A stretch of DNA of 64,000 nucleotides from assembly GCF_014863605.1 (NCBI RefSeq), contig NZ_CP062252.1:5619501-5683500 (forward strand), written 5' to 3'. Positions 42,936 through 51,796 of the stretch are shown here, piece after piece. The translations under genes and the position numbers were made by a program. The notes under the pieces are model-generated. The model was not told the DNA's origin and did not search any database. It saw only the letters and a list, made by a program, of their open reading frames with translations. Source of the DNA: Pseudomonas allokribbensis. Lineage in GTDB: Bacteria > Pseudomonadota > Gammaproteobacteria > Pseudomonadales > Pseudomonadaceae. Positions within the stretch are counted from its first letter, which is position 1. The number at the start of each line of letters is the position of its first letter.

Positions 42936-43631
42936 ATGAACAGTCTTGCCACGCCGTCGCATTCTCGCCAGACCTCGGCGGCCCTGCCCTTCTCCCGCCT
43001 GCAGACGCCGGTGGACGAGCTGTATCCGCGACTGTTCGACGCAATCCTCGAACAACGCCTCGATGCCGCCAGCCGCTTCACCGAAGAGAGCCTGAAGCAG
43101 ATGTTCGGTGTCAGCCGCGCGGATGTGCGTCGGGCGCTGACCCAACTGTCCCACGAACAGATCATCGTGCTGCGGGCCAACCATCGACCGCGCATAGCCG
43201 CGCCGGACGCCGAGCAGACACGTCAGGCCTTGCACGCCCGGCGCCTGGCCGAGAACACGCTGGTGCGACTGGCTTGCCAGCATGCGCAGGCTGAAGACTT
43301 GAAACGCCTGCGCGCCTTGATCGAACGCGAACGCCAGGCTGTGGATAAAGACCGACGCGGCGCGGCGATTCGCCTGTCCGGGGAGTTTCATTTGCAGCTG
43401 GCGAAAATGGCCGGGAATGCACCGCTGGCGCATTTTCTCGGCACGTTGGTGCCGCTGACCTCACTGGCGATTGCGCGTTGCATTGAAAGCACGCACAGCT
43501 GTTGCGGCTGGCAGGATCACGCCCGGATCGTCGAGGCGATCGAGCGTGATGACGCCGCCGAGGCCGTGTCGCTGATGAACCGTCATCTGGATCATCTGGA
43601 ACAGACGATTCTCAGCGGCTCCACGCACTGA
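42936..43631 (+). CDS. FadR-subfamily (FCD) GntR transcriptional regulator 2
   Basis: A 231-residue regulator with the same architecture as its neighbour but clearly different sequence. The HTH is RFTEESLKQMFGVSRADVRRALTQLSHEQIIVL, and the FCD domain has SGEFHLQLAKMAGN and WQDHARIVEAIERDD...MNRHLDHLE, whose His residues fit the FCD metal site. The N-terminal wing differs (RANHRPRIAAP instead of MPGKGVVVL). It ends the symporter operon; its stop is 13 bp from that of yjiA, which converges on it. Confidence 0.85.
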   Translation: MNSLATPSHSRQTSAALPFSRLQTPVDELYPRLFDAILEQRLDAASRFTEESLKQMFGVSRADVRRALTQLSHEQIIVLRANHRPRIAAPDAEQTRQALHARRLAENTLVRLACQHAQAEDLKRLRALIERERQAVDKDRRGAAIRLSGEFHLQLAKMAGNAPLAHFLGTLVPLTSLAIARCIESTHSCCGWQDHARIVEAIERDDAAEAVSLMNRHLDHLEQTILSGSTH

Positions 43632-43644
43632 GACAGCGGCGGAC

Positions 43645-44616
43645 TCAGTCCGTCGCCACCTTGGCAAACCCCGCCCGGATCTTATCTTCCGGCAGATCAT
43701 CGGCGATAAACACGATCACGCTTTCCCGTGCCTCGCCCTCGGCCCACTCGGTGTCCCAATCGAAGCCGTAAAGTTTCAGCACGCCCTGGAACACCAACCG
43801 ACGATCTTCGCCCGCAATGTTCAGCACGCCTTTGTAGCGCAGCAATTGCTTGCCGTGTTCTTCCAGCAATTCGTTCATGAACTCGCTGAGCTGATCGATA
43901 TCCAGTGGCTGATCGGTACGCAACACCAGACTGGAAATCCGGTCGATGGACGGCGCCTTGCTGACCGGGCGCAGACTCACCCCGCCACCGAGATCGGCAT
44001 TCAGGTTGAAGCCACGCACATCTAGCAATTCAGCCAGATCGATGTTGCCGTGTTCGACCACGCGAATCGGCGCACGGCGGTTGATACGGGTCAGGCGTTC
44101 GCTGAGTGCGGTGAACGCAGCCTCGTCCACCAGATCGGTCTTGCTCACCAGCAAGCGGTCAGCAAAACCGATCTGCGCCTGCGCGATGGTCTGGGTCAGG
44201 TGCAGCTCGGCATGGGCCGCGTCGACAAGGGTGATGATGCCGTCGAGCAGGTAACGCTCACGCAGTTCTTCGTCGATGAAAAACGTCTGTGCCACTGGCG
44301 CCGGGTCGGCCAGGCCAGTGCACTCGATGACCAGCCGATCGAAGGCGATTTCGCCGCTGTCCAGCCGTTCGAGCAGCAGGTACAGGGCTTTGGTCAGGTC
44401 GGTGTGGATGGTGCAGCAGACGCAGCCGTTGGCCAGGGTCATGACTTGCACCGGCTCGTCGCCCAGCAATTGGGTGTCGATGCCGGCGTCGCTGAATTCG
44501 TTTTCGATCACGGCGATTTTCAGGCCGTGCTCGGCTTTCAACAGATGGCGCAGCAAGGTGGTCTTGCCGGCGCCAAGGAAACCGCTGAGCACCGTGACCG
44601 GGATGGGAGAAGACAA
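43645..44616 (-). CDS. yjiA: CobW/COG0523 family GTPase (YjiA-like)
   Basis: A 323-residue G3E-class GTPase of the COG0523 family linked to metal (zinc, cobalt) insertion. Walker A is GFLGAGKTTLL, the metal-binding motif is GCVCC (C-x-CC), and a Walker B-like VIECTGLADP follows; NKxD-type recognition is SKTDLV. The C-terminal CobW_C domain is present. It lies after the cstA-yjiX pair on the same strand but beyond a terminator; this order is also that of the E. coli btsT-yjiX-yjiA region and P. aeruginosa PA4604-PA4606. Confidence 0.9.
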   Translation of the reverse strand: MSSPIPVTVLSGFLGAGKTTLLRHLLKAEHGLKIAVIENEFSDAGIDTQLLGDEPVQVMTLANGCVCCTIHTDLTKALYLLLERLDSGEIAFDRLVIECTGLADPAPVAQTFFIDEELRERYLLDGIITLVDAAHAELHLTQTIAQAQIGFADRLLVSKTDLVDEAAFTALSERLTRINRRAPIRVVEHGNIDLAELLDVRGFNLNADLGGGVSLRPVSKAPSIDRISSLVLRTDQPLDIDQLSEFMNELLEEHGKQLLRYKGVLNIAGEDRRLVFQGVLKLYGFDWDTEWAEGEARESVIVFIADDLPEDKIRAGFAKVATD

Positions 44617-44647
44617 ACTCGATCTCCTTCAATTGCACAAATAAAAA

Positions 44648-44676
44648 TGGGAGCAGGCCGAAAGACCTGCTCCCAC
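44648..44676 (-). terminator. Terminator of cstA-yjiX
   Basis: TGGGAGCAGG (44648-44657) pairs perfectly with CCTGCTCCCA (44666-44675); on the minus strand a T run follows (complement of 44641-44647). It lies 30 bp after the yjiX stop. Confidence 0.88.
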
Positions 44677-44705
44677 CTCACTTCTGGTGAACCGCGATCA
44701 GCGGC

Positions 44706-44903
44706 TCAACAGCACTTCGGCCCACCCTTGCCACCGTAACGGGCTTCCTGACGTTCGCGAAAGAACATCTCGTAGCTCATCACCGGTTTGTCCGGGTGTT
44801 TGGTTTGCATATGCTCGACGTACGTGTCGTAGTCGGGCATGCCGACCATCAGGCGCGCGGCCTGACCGAGGTATTTACCGAGGCGACTCAGGTCATTGAA
44901 CAT
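44706..44903 (-). CDS. yjiX: YbdD/YjiX family small protein
   Basis: A 65-residue protein of the YbdD/YjiX (DUF466) family. It reads [21 protein letters not shown] and later [36 protein letters not shown], ending in CC. In E. coli the YbdD and YjiX proteins pair with CstA and BtsT and are needed for their uptake function. It follows cstA by 15 bp. Easily missed because of its size but well conserved. Confidence 0.93.
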   Translation of the reverse strand: MFNDLSRLGKYLGQAARLMVGMPDYDTYVEHMQTKHPDKPVMSYEMFFRERQEARYGGKGGPKCC

Positions 44904-44918
44904 GGTGCAATCCTCTGG

Positions 44919-46985
44919 TTACGCGTCCGGCAGGGCCTGGAACGGCGATTCTTTATCCGTACGCTCTTTTTTGCCCCAGGCGGCGATGCCGACCTTGAGC
45001 GCATAGAACAGGATGCTGAATACCACGAACAGGAACAGCGCGGTCAGCGTTGCGTTGGTGTAAGCGTTGAAGATCACGTGCTGCATCTGCTCGACGCTCT
45101 TGGCCGGTGCGATCACTTGGCCTGCGGCCAGTGCATCGCTGTACTTCTTGGCCAGCGACAGGAAGCCGACAGCCGGGTTGGCGTCGAACAACTTGATGAA
45201 GCCTGCAGTCGTGGTGCAGATCAGCAGCCAGGCAGCCGGCAGCAGAGTGACCCAGATGTAGCGCTGACGCTTCATCTTGATCAGGACCACGGTGCCGAGC
45301 ATCAGCGCGATACCGGCCAGCATCTGGTTGGAGATACCGAACAGCGGCCACAAGGTGTTGATGCCACCCAGCGGATCGATCACGCCCTGATACAGCAACC
45401 AGCCCCACATCGCCACACAACCGGCGGTGGCGATCAGGTTGGCGGTCCAGGACTCGGTACGTTTCAGCGCCGGCACGAAGGAGCCGAGCAGATCCTGCAG
45501 CATGAAGCGACCGGCACGGGTGCCGGCGTCCACAGCGGTCAGGATGAACAGCGCTTCGAACAGGATCGCGAAGTGGTACCAGAACGCCATGGTGTTTTCA
45601 CCCGGCAGGACACTGTGCAGGATCTGCGCGATACCGACCGCCAGGGTCGGTGCACCACCGGCACGGGCCAGGATGGTGGTTTCGCCGATGTCATGCGCCA
45701 CGGCTTGCAGCGCCTCAGGCGTAATCGCAAAACCCCAGTTGCTGACAGCGGTCGCAACAGCCACCACGTCACCGCCGACAACTGCCGCCGGGCTGTTCAT
45801 GGCGAAGTACACGCCCGGCTCGATCACCGAAGCGGCAACCATGGCCATGATGGCCACGAACGATTCCATCAGCATGCCGCCGTAACCGATGTAGCGGGCG
45901 TTGGTTTCGTTATCCAGCAGTTTCGGCGTGGTGCCGGACGAGATCAGTGCGTGGAAGCCCGATACCGCACCGCAAGCGATGGTGATGAACAGGAACGGGA
46001 ACAGACCGCCCTTCCACACCGGGCCGGTGCCGTCGACGAACTGGGTCAGGGCCGGCATTTTCAGCTCGGGCATGGTAACCAGAATGCCGATCGCCAGGGC
46101 GATGATGGTACCGATCTTGAGGAACGTGGACAGATAGTCACGTGGCGCGAGGATCAGCCAGACCGGCAACACAGCGGCAACGAAGCCGTAACCGATCAGC
46201 ATCCAGGTGATTTGCACGCCGGTGAAGCTGAAGGCCTTGGCCCACACCGGGTCAGCGGCAATCTGCCCGCCCAGCCAGATCGAACCGAGCAGCAGCACCA
46301 CGCCGATCACCGAGATCTCGCCGATGCGGCCCGGGCGGATGTAGCGCATGTAGATGCCCATGAACATCGCGATCGGGATGGTCGCCATCACGGTGAAGAT
46401 GCCCCAAGGGCTCTCGGCCAGGGCTTTGACGACGATCAGCGCCAGTACCGCGAGGATGATGATCATGATCAGGAAGCAGCCGAACAGCGCGATGGTGCCG
46501 GGGATACGGCCCATTTCTTCACGCACCATGTCGCCCAGGGAGCGGCCGTTGCGACGGGTGGACATGAACAGGACCATGAAGTCCTGCACCGCGCCCGCCA
46601 GCACCACGCCGGCAATCAGCCACAGCGTGCCGGGCAGGTAGCCCATCTGCGCAGCCAGTACCGGACCGACCAGAGGCCCCGCGCCGGCGATGGCCGCGAA
46701 GTGGTGTCCGAAGAGAATGTGTTTGTTGGTCGGAACGTAGTCCAGACCGTCATTGTTGAGCACGGCGGGGGTGGCCCGGCGTGGATCGAGTTGCATCACA
46801 TTGTTAGCGATGAACAGACTGTAGTAACGGTACGCAACCAGATAAATGGCCACGGCGGCGACCACGATCCACAAGGCGTTGATCGCCTCGCCTCGGCGCA
46901 ATGCCACTACGCCCAGGGCGCACGCTCCTACGATTGCCAGCACTAGCCAGGGTAAGTGGCGCAGCAGGCTATTATTATTTTTCAT
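44919..46985 (-). CDS. cstA: Carbon starvation protein CstA / pyruvate transporter BtsT family
   Basis: A 688-residue inner-membrane transporter with about 16-18 helices. The ATG at 46985 (MKNNNSLLRHLPWLVLAIVG) is preferred over one at 47057. Conserved blocks include YFALFIANNVMQLDP-type region near the N-terminus (LFIANNVMQLDPRRATPAVLNNDGLDYVPTNK in two parts), FGHHFAAIAGAGPLVGPVLAAQ and ISSGTTPKLLDNE. CstA and BtsT of E. coli take up peptides and pyruvate under carbon limitation. Together with yjiX it forms a two-gene operon; it diverges from mapZ. Confidence 0.93.
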   Translation of the reverse strand: MKNNNSLLRHLPWLVLAIVGACALGVVALRRGEAINALWIVVAAVAIYLVAYRYYSLFIANNVMQLDPRRATPAVLNNDGLDYVPTNKHILFGHHFAAIAGAGPLVGPVLAAQMGYLPGTLWLIAGVVLAGAVQDFMVLFMSTRRNGRSLGDMVREEMGRIPGTIALFGCFLIMIIILAVLALIVVKALAESPWGIFTVMATIPIAMFMGIYMRYIRPGRIGEISVIGVVLLLGSIWLGGQIAADPVWAKAFSFTGVQITWMLIGYGFVAAVLPVWLILAPRDYLSTFLKIGTIIALAIGILVTMPELKMPALTQFVDGTGPVWKGGLFPFLFITIACGAVSGFHALISSGTTPKLLDNETNARYIGYGGMLMESFVAIMAMVAASVIEPGVYFAMNSPAAVVGGDVVAVATAVSNWGFAITPEALQAVAHDIGETTILARAGGAPTLAVGIAQILHSVLPGENTMAFWYHFAILFEALFILTAVDAGTRAGRFMLQDLLGSFVPALKRTESWTANLIATAGCVAMWGWLLYQGVIDPLGGINTLWPLFGISNQMLAGIALMLGTVVLIKMKRQRYIWVTLLPAAWLLICTTTAGFIKLFDANPAVGFLSLAKKYSDALAAGQVIAPAKSVEQMQHVIFNAYTNATLTALFLFVVFSILFYALKVGIAAWGKKERTDKESPFQALPDA

Positions 46986-47144
46986 TTTATTATTCCAGCC
47001 AGGGTGGACAAGAAAGACAGCCACCCCGAGTTTAGCGCTACTGGCGGCAAAGGCCATACCCCGACATTGGTCGGACGCCCTGCCTGACTGGCAACACTCG
47101 ACGTGGCGGGTCTATAGTCAGCGAACCGTCCAGAGGATTGCGCC

Positions 47145-47513
47145 ATGAGCGAGCACCCGTCCGAGCGTCGCCGCTTCAAACGTATCGCGTTCGATGCCAG
47201 AACCGAATTGAGCCAGGGTGAATACATCTGGCCGGTGAAGCTGATCGACCTGTCGCTCAAGGGATTGTTGATCGAGCGGCCGGAGCCGTGGCTGGGGGAT
47301 GAAACGCAGGACTTCAACGTCGACATTCACCTGAGCGACGACACCGACATCCAGATGGATGTGCAACTGGCGCACGACGATCATGGCCAACTGGGTTTCC
47401 AGTGCCGGCACATCAGCCTGGAATCGATCCAGCGCCTGCGCCGCCTGATCGAGCTCAACCTCGGGGATGAGGCCGAGCTCGAACGAGAGCTTGGCGCGTT
47501 GATGGAGCTCTGA
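47145..47513 (+). CDS. mapZ: PilZ-domain c-di-GMP effector MapZ
   Basis: A 122-residue single PilZ domain. The c-di-GMP motifs are RRRFKR (RxxxR, near residue 7) and DLSLKGLL ((D/N)xSxxG). The C-terminal helix HISLESIQRLRRLIELNLGDE closely matches the P. aeruginosa PA4608/MapZ protein as I remember it. MapZ binds c-di-GMP and then inhibits the chemotaxis methyltransferase CheR1, lowering motor switching. In this region it may also connect to MorA output. It abuts radA at the 3' end. Confidence 0.88.
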   Translation: MSEHPSERRRFKRIAFDARTELSQGEYIWPVKLIDLSLKGLLIERPEPWLGDETQDFNVDIHLSDDTDIQMDVQLAHDDHGQLGFQCRHISLESIQRLRRLIELNLGDEAELERELGALMEL

Positions 47514-48881
47514 TTACTCGAAGAGTGAATCCAGCGCCTGTTCCAGACGCGTCACTGCAATGATCTGCAAGCCTGGAGGCGCTTCCTTCGGCGCGTTGCC
47601 CTTGGGCACGATCGCGCGCTTGAAGCCGTGCTTGGCCGCTTCCTTCAAACGCTCCTGACCGCTCGGCACCGGACGTACCTCACCAGACAAACCGACTTCG
47701 CCGAACACCAGCAGATCGTGGGGCAACGGACGGTTGCGCAGACTCGACATGACGGCGGCCATCAACGCCAGGTCGGATGCGGTTTCCAGCACCTTCACCC
47801 CGCCGACCACGTTGAGGAACACGTCCTGATCGTGAGTCGGAATGCCGCCGTGGCGATGCAACACCGCCAGCAACATCGCCAGACGGTTCTGATCCAGACC
47901 CAGAGTGACCCGACGCGGGTTGGCCAGATGACTGTCATCCACCAGCGCCTGGACTTCCACCAGCATCGGCCGGGTGCCTTCCCACGTTGCCATTACCACA
48001 CTGCCCGGGACTTCTTCCTGAGCGCGGGTGAGAAAAATTGCCGAAGGGTTGGAGACTTCTTTCAGGCCCTTGTCGGTCATGCCGAACACACCCAACTCGT
48101 TGACCGCGCCGAAACGGTTTTTCACCGCCCGCAGCAGGCGCAACCGGCCATCGGACTCGCCTTCGAAATACAGCACAGTGTCGACCATGTGCTCCAGAAC
48201 ACGCGGGCCGGCCAATGCGCCTTCCTTGGTGACGTGGCCGACCAGGAAAATCGCCGTGCCGCTTTGCTTGGCGTAACGCACCAGCAACGCCGCACTTTCG
48301 CGTACCTGGGACACGCCGCCCGGTGCCGATTGCAGTTGTTCGGTGAAAATCGTCTGGATCGAATCGATCACCATCACCTTGGGTTTTTCCTGACGGGCGG
48401 TGGCGATGATGGTTTCGATGCAGGTTTCGGTCATGACCCGCAGTTGATCCTGCGGCAACCCCAGGCGGCGTGCGCGCATCGCCACTTGTTGCTGGGATTC
48501 CTCACCGGTGACGTACAGCGCCGGCATGGTCTTGGCGAGGTTGCACAGGGTCTGCAACAGAATCGTCGACTTGCCGATACCCGGATCACCGCCGATCAGC
48601 ACCACCGAGCCGTCCACCAGACCACCGCCGAGCACTCGGTCCAGCTCGCCGGAGGCTGTGGAAAAACGCGGAATCTCTTCGATGCTGACTTCGGCCAGGG
48701 TCTTGATCTGCGCCTGTTGCCCGGCCCAGCCGGTGCGCCCGCTCGGGGCGGCGGCACCGCCACTCTCGACCATGGTTTCGGTCAGGGTGTTCCACGCGCC
48801 GCATTCGCCGCACTGCCCGGCCCACTTGGGAAAGGTTGCGCCGCACTCGGTGCAGCCGTACATGCGCTTGGCCTTGGCCAT
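47514..48881 (-). CDS. radA: DNA repair protein RadA
   Basis: A 455-residue RecA-like ATPase that drives branch migration in homologous recombination. The ATG at 48881 gives MAKAKRMYGCTECGATFPKW. The C4 zinc finger is CTEC...CGEC, Walker A is GGDPGIGKST, the RadA-specific motif is KNRFG, and the C-terminal Lon-like (catalytically inactive) domain includes DLLVFGEVGLSGEVRPV. Single gene, convergent with mapZ (adjacent stop codons). Confidence 0.96.
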   Translation of the reverse strand: MAKAKRMYGCTECGATFPKWAGQCGECGAWNTLTETMVESGGAAAPSGRTGWAGQQAQIKTLAEVSIEEIPRFSTASGELDRVLGGGLVDGSVVLIGGDPGIGKSTILLQTLCNLAKTMPALYVTGEESQQQVAMRARRLGLPQDQLRVMTETCIETIIATARQEKPKVMVIDSIQTIFTEQLQSAPGGVSQVRESAALLVRYAKQSGTAIFLVGHVTKEGALAGPRVLEHMVDTVLYFEGESDGRLRLLRAVKNRFGAVNELGVFGMTDKGLKEVSNPSAIFLTRAQEEVPGSVVMATWEGTRPMLVEVQALVDDSHLANPRRVTLGLDQNRLAMLLAVLHRHGGIPTHDQDVFLNVVGGVKVLETASDLALMAAVMSSLRNRPLPHDLLVFGEVGLSGEVRPVPSGQERLKEAAKHGFKRAIVPKGNAPKEAPPGLQIIAVTRLEQALDSLFE

Positions 48882-48926
48882 CTGAACCCCCGGCAAAAAC
48901 CGCGATGATAACGCAGCCGTCGCCGA

Positions 48927-49472
48927 TCAGCGCGGCGCGGCGGTACGGATTTCCCCGCTGGCCAGACGCGCGGCGCTGTTGCCCAACGGATCTTGCGCGT
49001 TCAGATCGGCGCCCCTGGCCTTGAGGGCGTCGAGCAATGCCTCACGCTTGAACAGCCCTGCGTACATCGCAGCGGTCTGACCCGCCCCGTTGCGTTGGTC
49101 CGGGTTGCAGTCGGTAGCCATCAGTCGACGGGCGATCTGCAATTCCCCTTTGAATATGGCCCCCATCAGGGCGGTGTTTCCGCGCTGATCTTGGGCACAG
49201 GCATTCGCCCCGGCAGCCAGCAACTTGTCCACCGCGTCACCTTCGCCGTGGTAGGCCGCGAGCATCAGCGCGGTGTAACCCTTGGCATCCCGGGTATCCA
49301 GGGAATAGCCCGCCTCGATGAAGGTGTCGAGTACGGCGATATCGCCCTCACGGGCGGCATTGAAGTAGTAGTCCTGCAACTGCGCCTTGAGCGCATCAGG
49401 GTCCTGTTCGGCCGGTGCGGCCATGGTCGCGAACGACAGACAGCCCAGCAACAGCGAAAGACAGACACGCAT
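48927..49472 (-). CDS. ankB: Ankyrin-repeat protein AnkB
   Basis: A 181-residue exported ankyrin-repeat protein. The signal peptide is MRVCLSLLLGCLSFATMAAPA. Four to five ankyrin repeats follow, for example DAKGYTALMLAAYHGEGDAVDKLLAAGANA and DQRGNTALMGAIFKGELQIARRLMA. In P. aeruginosa AnkB is encoded after katB and is needed for full KatB activity and peroxide resistance, probably in the periplasm. Here it lies 51 bp after katB on the same strand, across a hairpin that may lower its expression relative to katB. Confidence 0.9.
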   Translation of the reverse strand: MRVCLSLLLGCLSFATMAAPAEQDPDALKAQLQDYYFNAAREGDIAVLDTFIEAGYSLDTRDAKGYTALMLAAYHGEGDAVDKLLAAGANACAQDQRGNTALMGAIFKGELQIARRLMATDCNPDQRNGAGQTAAMYAGLFKREALLDALKARGADLNAQDPLGNSAARLASGEIRTAAPR

Positions 49473-49489
49473 GAGTCACCTCCTTGAAG

Positions 49490-49517
49490 GGAAACGGAGC
49501 CCTTTCGGGCCCCGCGA
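49490..49517 (-). terminator. Hairpin between katB and ankB
   Basis: On the minus strand GGGGCCC (complement of 49507-49513) and GGGCTCC (complement of 49496-49502) form a 7-bp stem around GAAA, followed by a short T stretch. It probably acts as a partial terminator (attenuator) in front of ankB. Confidence 0.6.
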
Positions 49518-49523
49518 TCGTTC

Positions 49524-51065
49524 TTAGTCGACCAGTTTGGCCGCCAGGGCCTTGACCCGATCCAGGTCACCCTTGGCCACCTTCGTCACGCCGGCGCCGT
49601 ACTCCGGATCAGCCTTATAGAGGAAGGACAGGATGATGTGCTTGCTCTCGTCATCGGTGCTCGCCAGCGAACCGCCAAAGCTCTCGATCAGATCCTGACG
49701 CTCCTTCTTGCTGAAGGATCGATACAGATCACCGGCCTGCTTGAAGTTCTGCTCACGCTGGATTTTCGCCTGCTGAGTGCTGCCTTGCAGGGACGTCTGG
49801 CTGTACCGTGCGCCTTGCGGCTCCTCACGCGGGTGCAGGCGGCTCGGCTGGTAGTTCACGCCCGTATTGCTGGCGCCGAAGTTCATCGCGCCATCCTGAT
49901 TACCATTGTTCACCGCAACTTTTGGAGCGTTGATGGGGAGTTGCAGGGCATTGGCACCCAGGCGATACATTTGAGTATCGGCATAAGAGAACACTCGGCC
50001 TTGTAACAAGCGATCTTCCGAAGGCTCGATACCGGGAACAATATTGGCCGGCGCCATGGCCACCTGTTCAGTTTCCTGGAAGACATTTGCCGGATTGCGG
50101 TTCAAGACCATTTGTCCAACTTTCCGTTCAGGAACATTGGGCCAGATCTTGGTTGCGTCCAGTGGATCGAAATCAAACTTGGACAAATCTTGCGGATTCA
50201 GGACCTGAATGTACAAGTCCCACTTCGGAAAATTGCCTTTGTTGATATTAGTTACCAGATCATTGGTCATGTGACTGTAGTCACGACCCTGAACTTTTGC
50301 GACTTGTTCAGGATCGAGATTCTTGATCCCCTGCAAACTTTTCCAGTGAAACTTCACGTAGTGCACTTCACCCTTGTCGTTGACCAACTTGTAGGCGTGC
50401 ACACCGTTGCCATCCATCTCCCGATAACTGGCGGGTGTCCCTGAGTTGGAATACAGCTCGGTCAATGTACGAGTGGCTTCCGGTACATGAGAGAAGAAGT
50501 CGAAACGGCGCGAGTCGTCGTCCAGGTTAGTGCGCGGATCAGGCTTGAAAGCATGCACCATGTCCGGGAACTTGATGGCGTCGCGGATGAAGAACGTCGG
50601 GAAGTTGTTACCGACCAGATCCCAGTTACCGTCAGCGGTGTAGAACTTGGTCGCGAAGCCCCGCGGGTCACGCAACGTTTCCGGGGAATGATTGCCATGA
50701 ACCACAGCAGAGAAGCGCACGAAAACCGGTGTGACCTGGCCGGCAGCGAACACCTTGGCCTTGCTCAGATCACTGAGATCGTTGGTGACGGTGAACGTGC
50801 CATGAGCACCGGTGCCACGGGCATGCACGACGCGCTCGGGAATACGCTCGCGGTCGAAGCGCTGCAGTTTCTGGATCAGTTGCACGTCCTGCAACAGCAC
50901 CGGGCCATTGGCGCCGGCGGTTTGCGAGTTCTGGTTATCGCCTACCGCCGCACCGTTATCCCGGGTCAGAGGCGCGGCGTTCACGGAAAAGGTCAGCAGG
51001 CTGGCGGCCAATACGCCGACGGTACGGCGAAGGGGCAATACCCCTGAACCAAGTGTGGAATTCAT
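49524..51065 (-). CDS. katB: Periplasmic heme catalase KatB
   Basis: Monofunctional heme catalase of 513 residues. The ATG at 51065 gives MNSTLGSGVLPLRRTVGVLAASLLTFSVNA, a signal peptide, so the enzyme is exported as in P. aeruginosa. The catalytic His is in RVVHARGTGAHG, the Asn region in LVGNNFPTFFIRDAIKFPD, and the proximal heme Tyr in RVFSYADTQMYRLG. It is a small-subunit (clade 3-like) type without the C-terminal flavodoxin domain. Expression of katB in P. aeruginosa is peroxide-induced through OxyR; I could not place a clean OxyR site in the 284 bp to mscL. Confidence 0.95.
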   Translation of the reverse strand: MNSTLGSGVLPLRRTVGVLAASLLTFSVNAAPLTRDNGAAVGDNQNSQTAGANGPVLLQDVQLIQKLQRFDRERIPERVVHARGTGAHGTFTVTNDLSDLSKAKVFAAGQVTPVFVRFSAVVHGNHSPETLRDPRGFATKFYTADGNWDLVGNNFPTFFIRDAIKFPDMVHAFKPDPRTNLDDDSRRFDFFSHVPEATRTLTELYSNSGTPASYREMDGNGVHAYKLVNDKGEVHYVKFHWKSLQGIKNLDPEQVAKVQGRDYSHMTNDLVTNINKGNFPKWDLYIQVLNPQDLSKFDFDPLDATKIWPNVPERKVGQMVLNRNPANVFQETEQVAMAPANIVPGIEPSEDRLLQGRVFSYADTQMYRLGANALQLPINAPKVAVNNGNQDGAMNFGASNTGVNYQPSRLHPREEPQGARYSQTSLQGSTQQAKIQREQNFKQAGDLYRSFSKKERQDLIESFGGSLASTDDESKHIILSFLYKADPEYGAGVTKVAKGDLDRVKALAAKLVD

Positions 51066-51349
51066 TTCAGGTTCCTCTGTTGTTTGAGGCGCATCCAGGT
51101 GCGCCAACCAGAGGCTAGAGAGTCACGACGGCGAACATAAATAGAAAATCCACACTCCATCGATTGAGAAAAATAGCTTCTCGATCAGAGCCTTGCGGAG
51201 TAATTCGCGCGCGATTAGTGGCACTTTGCAAACTAATCGCGAATTGATGTGTCGATAAAAACGAGCATTGTAAGAAGGTGTTTCGCGCAGGACGCGTTTT
51301 GCTGATTTACACTGCGTACACCAAACTCATCTGTAACAAGGAAATAACT

Positions 51350-51763
51350 ATGGGCGTGCTCAGCGAGTTCAAGGCCTTCGCGGTCAAAGGCAATGTGGTC
51401 GACATGGCCGTCGGTATCATCATCGGTGCGGCCTTCGGCAAAATCGTTTCGTCGTTTGTCGGTGACGTCATCATGCCGCCAATCGGCCTGCTGATCGGTG
51501 GGGTGGACTTCAGTGACCTGGCGATAACCCTGAAAGCCGCCGAGGGCAGCGCCCCTGCGGTCGTTATGGCCTACGGCAAGTTCATCCAGAGCATTCTGGA
51601 CTTCATCATCGTCGCCTTCGCGATTTTCATGGGCGTCAAAGCCATCAACCGCCTGAAACGCGAAGAAGCCGTCGCTCCGACCTTGCCACCAGTGCCAACC
51701 AAGGAAGAAGAACTGCTGGGTGAGATCCGCGATCTGCTCAAGGCCCAGAACAATCGGCCCTGA
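51350..51763 (+). CDS. mscL: Large-conductance mechanosensitive channel MscL
   Basis: A 137-residue homopentameric osmotic safety valve. The ATG at 51350 gives [22 protein letters not shown], the usual N-terminus. TM1 is the glycine-rich [30 protein letters not shown] and TM2 is [25 protein letters not shown]. It is followed by a helical C-terminal bundle ([14 protein letters not shown]). It converges with fpr across a shared hairpin. Confidence 0.97.
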   Translation: MGVLSEFKAFAVKGNVVDMAVGIIIGAAFGKIVSSFVGDVIMPPIGLLIGGVDFSDLAITLKAAEGSAPAVVMAYGKFIQSILDFIIVAFAIFMGVKAINRLKREEAVAPTLPPVPTKEEELLGEIRDLLKAQNNRP

Positions 51764-51771
51764 ACCCCATG

Positions 51772-51796
51772 AACGGCGCTTGAAGGCGCCGTTTCT
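51772..51796. terminator. Bidirectional hairpin between mscL and fpr
   Basis: AACGGCGC (51772-51779) pairs with GCGCCGTT (51786-51793). T runs are weak on both sides. It lies 9 bp past the mscL stop. Confidence 0.65.

Noticed and set aside
51066..51349. Possible OxyR site upstream of katB
   Set aside because: Two ATAG elements are visible but their spacing does not fit the OxyR pattern, so I did not annotate it.
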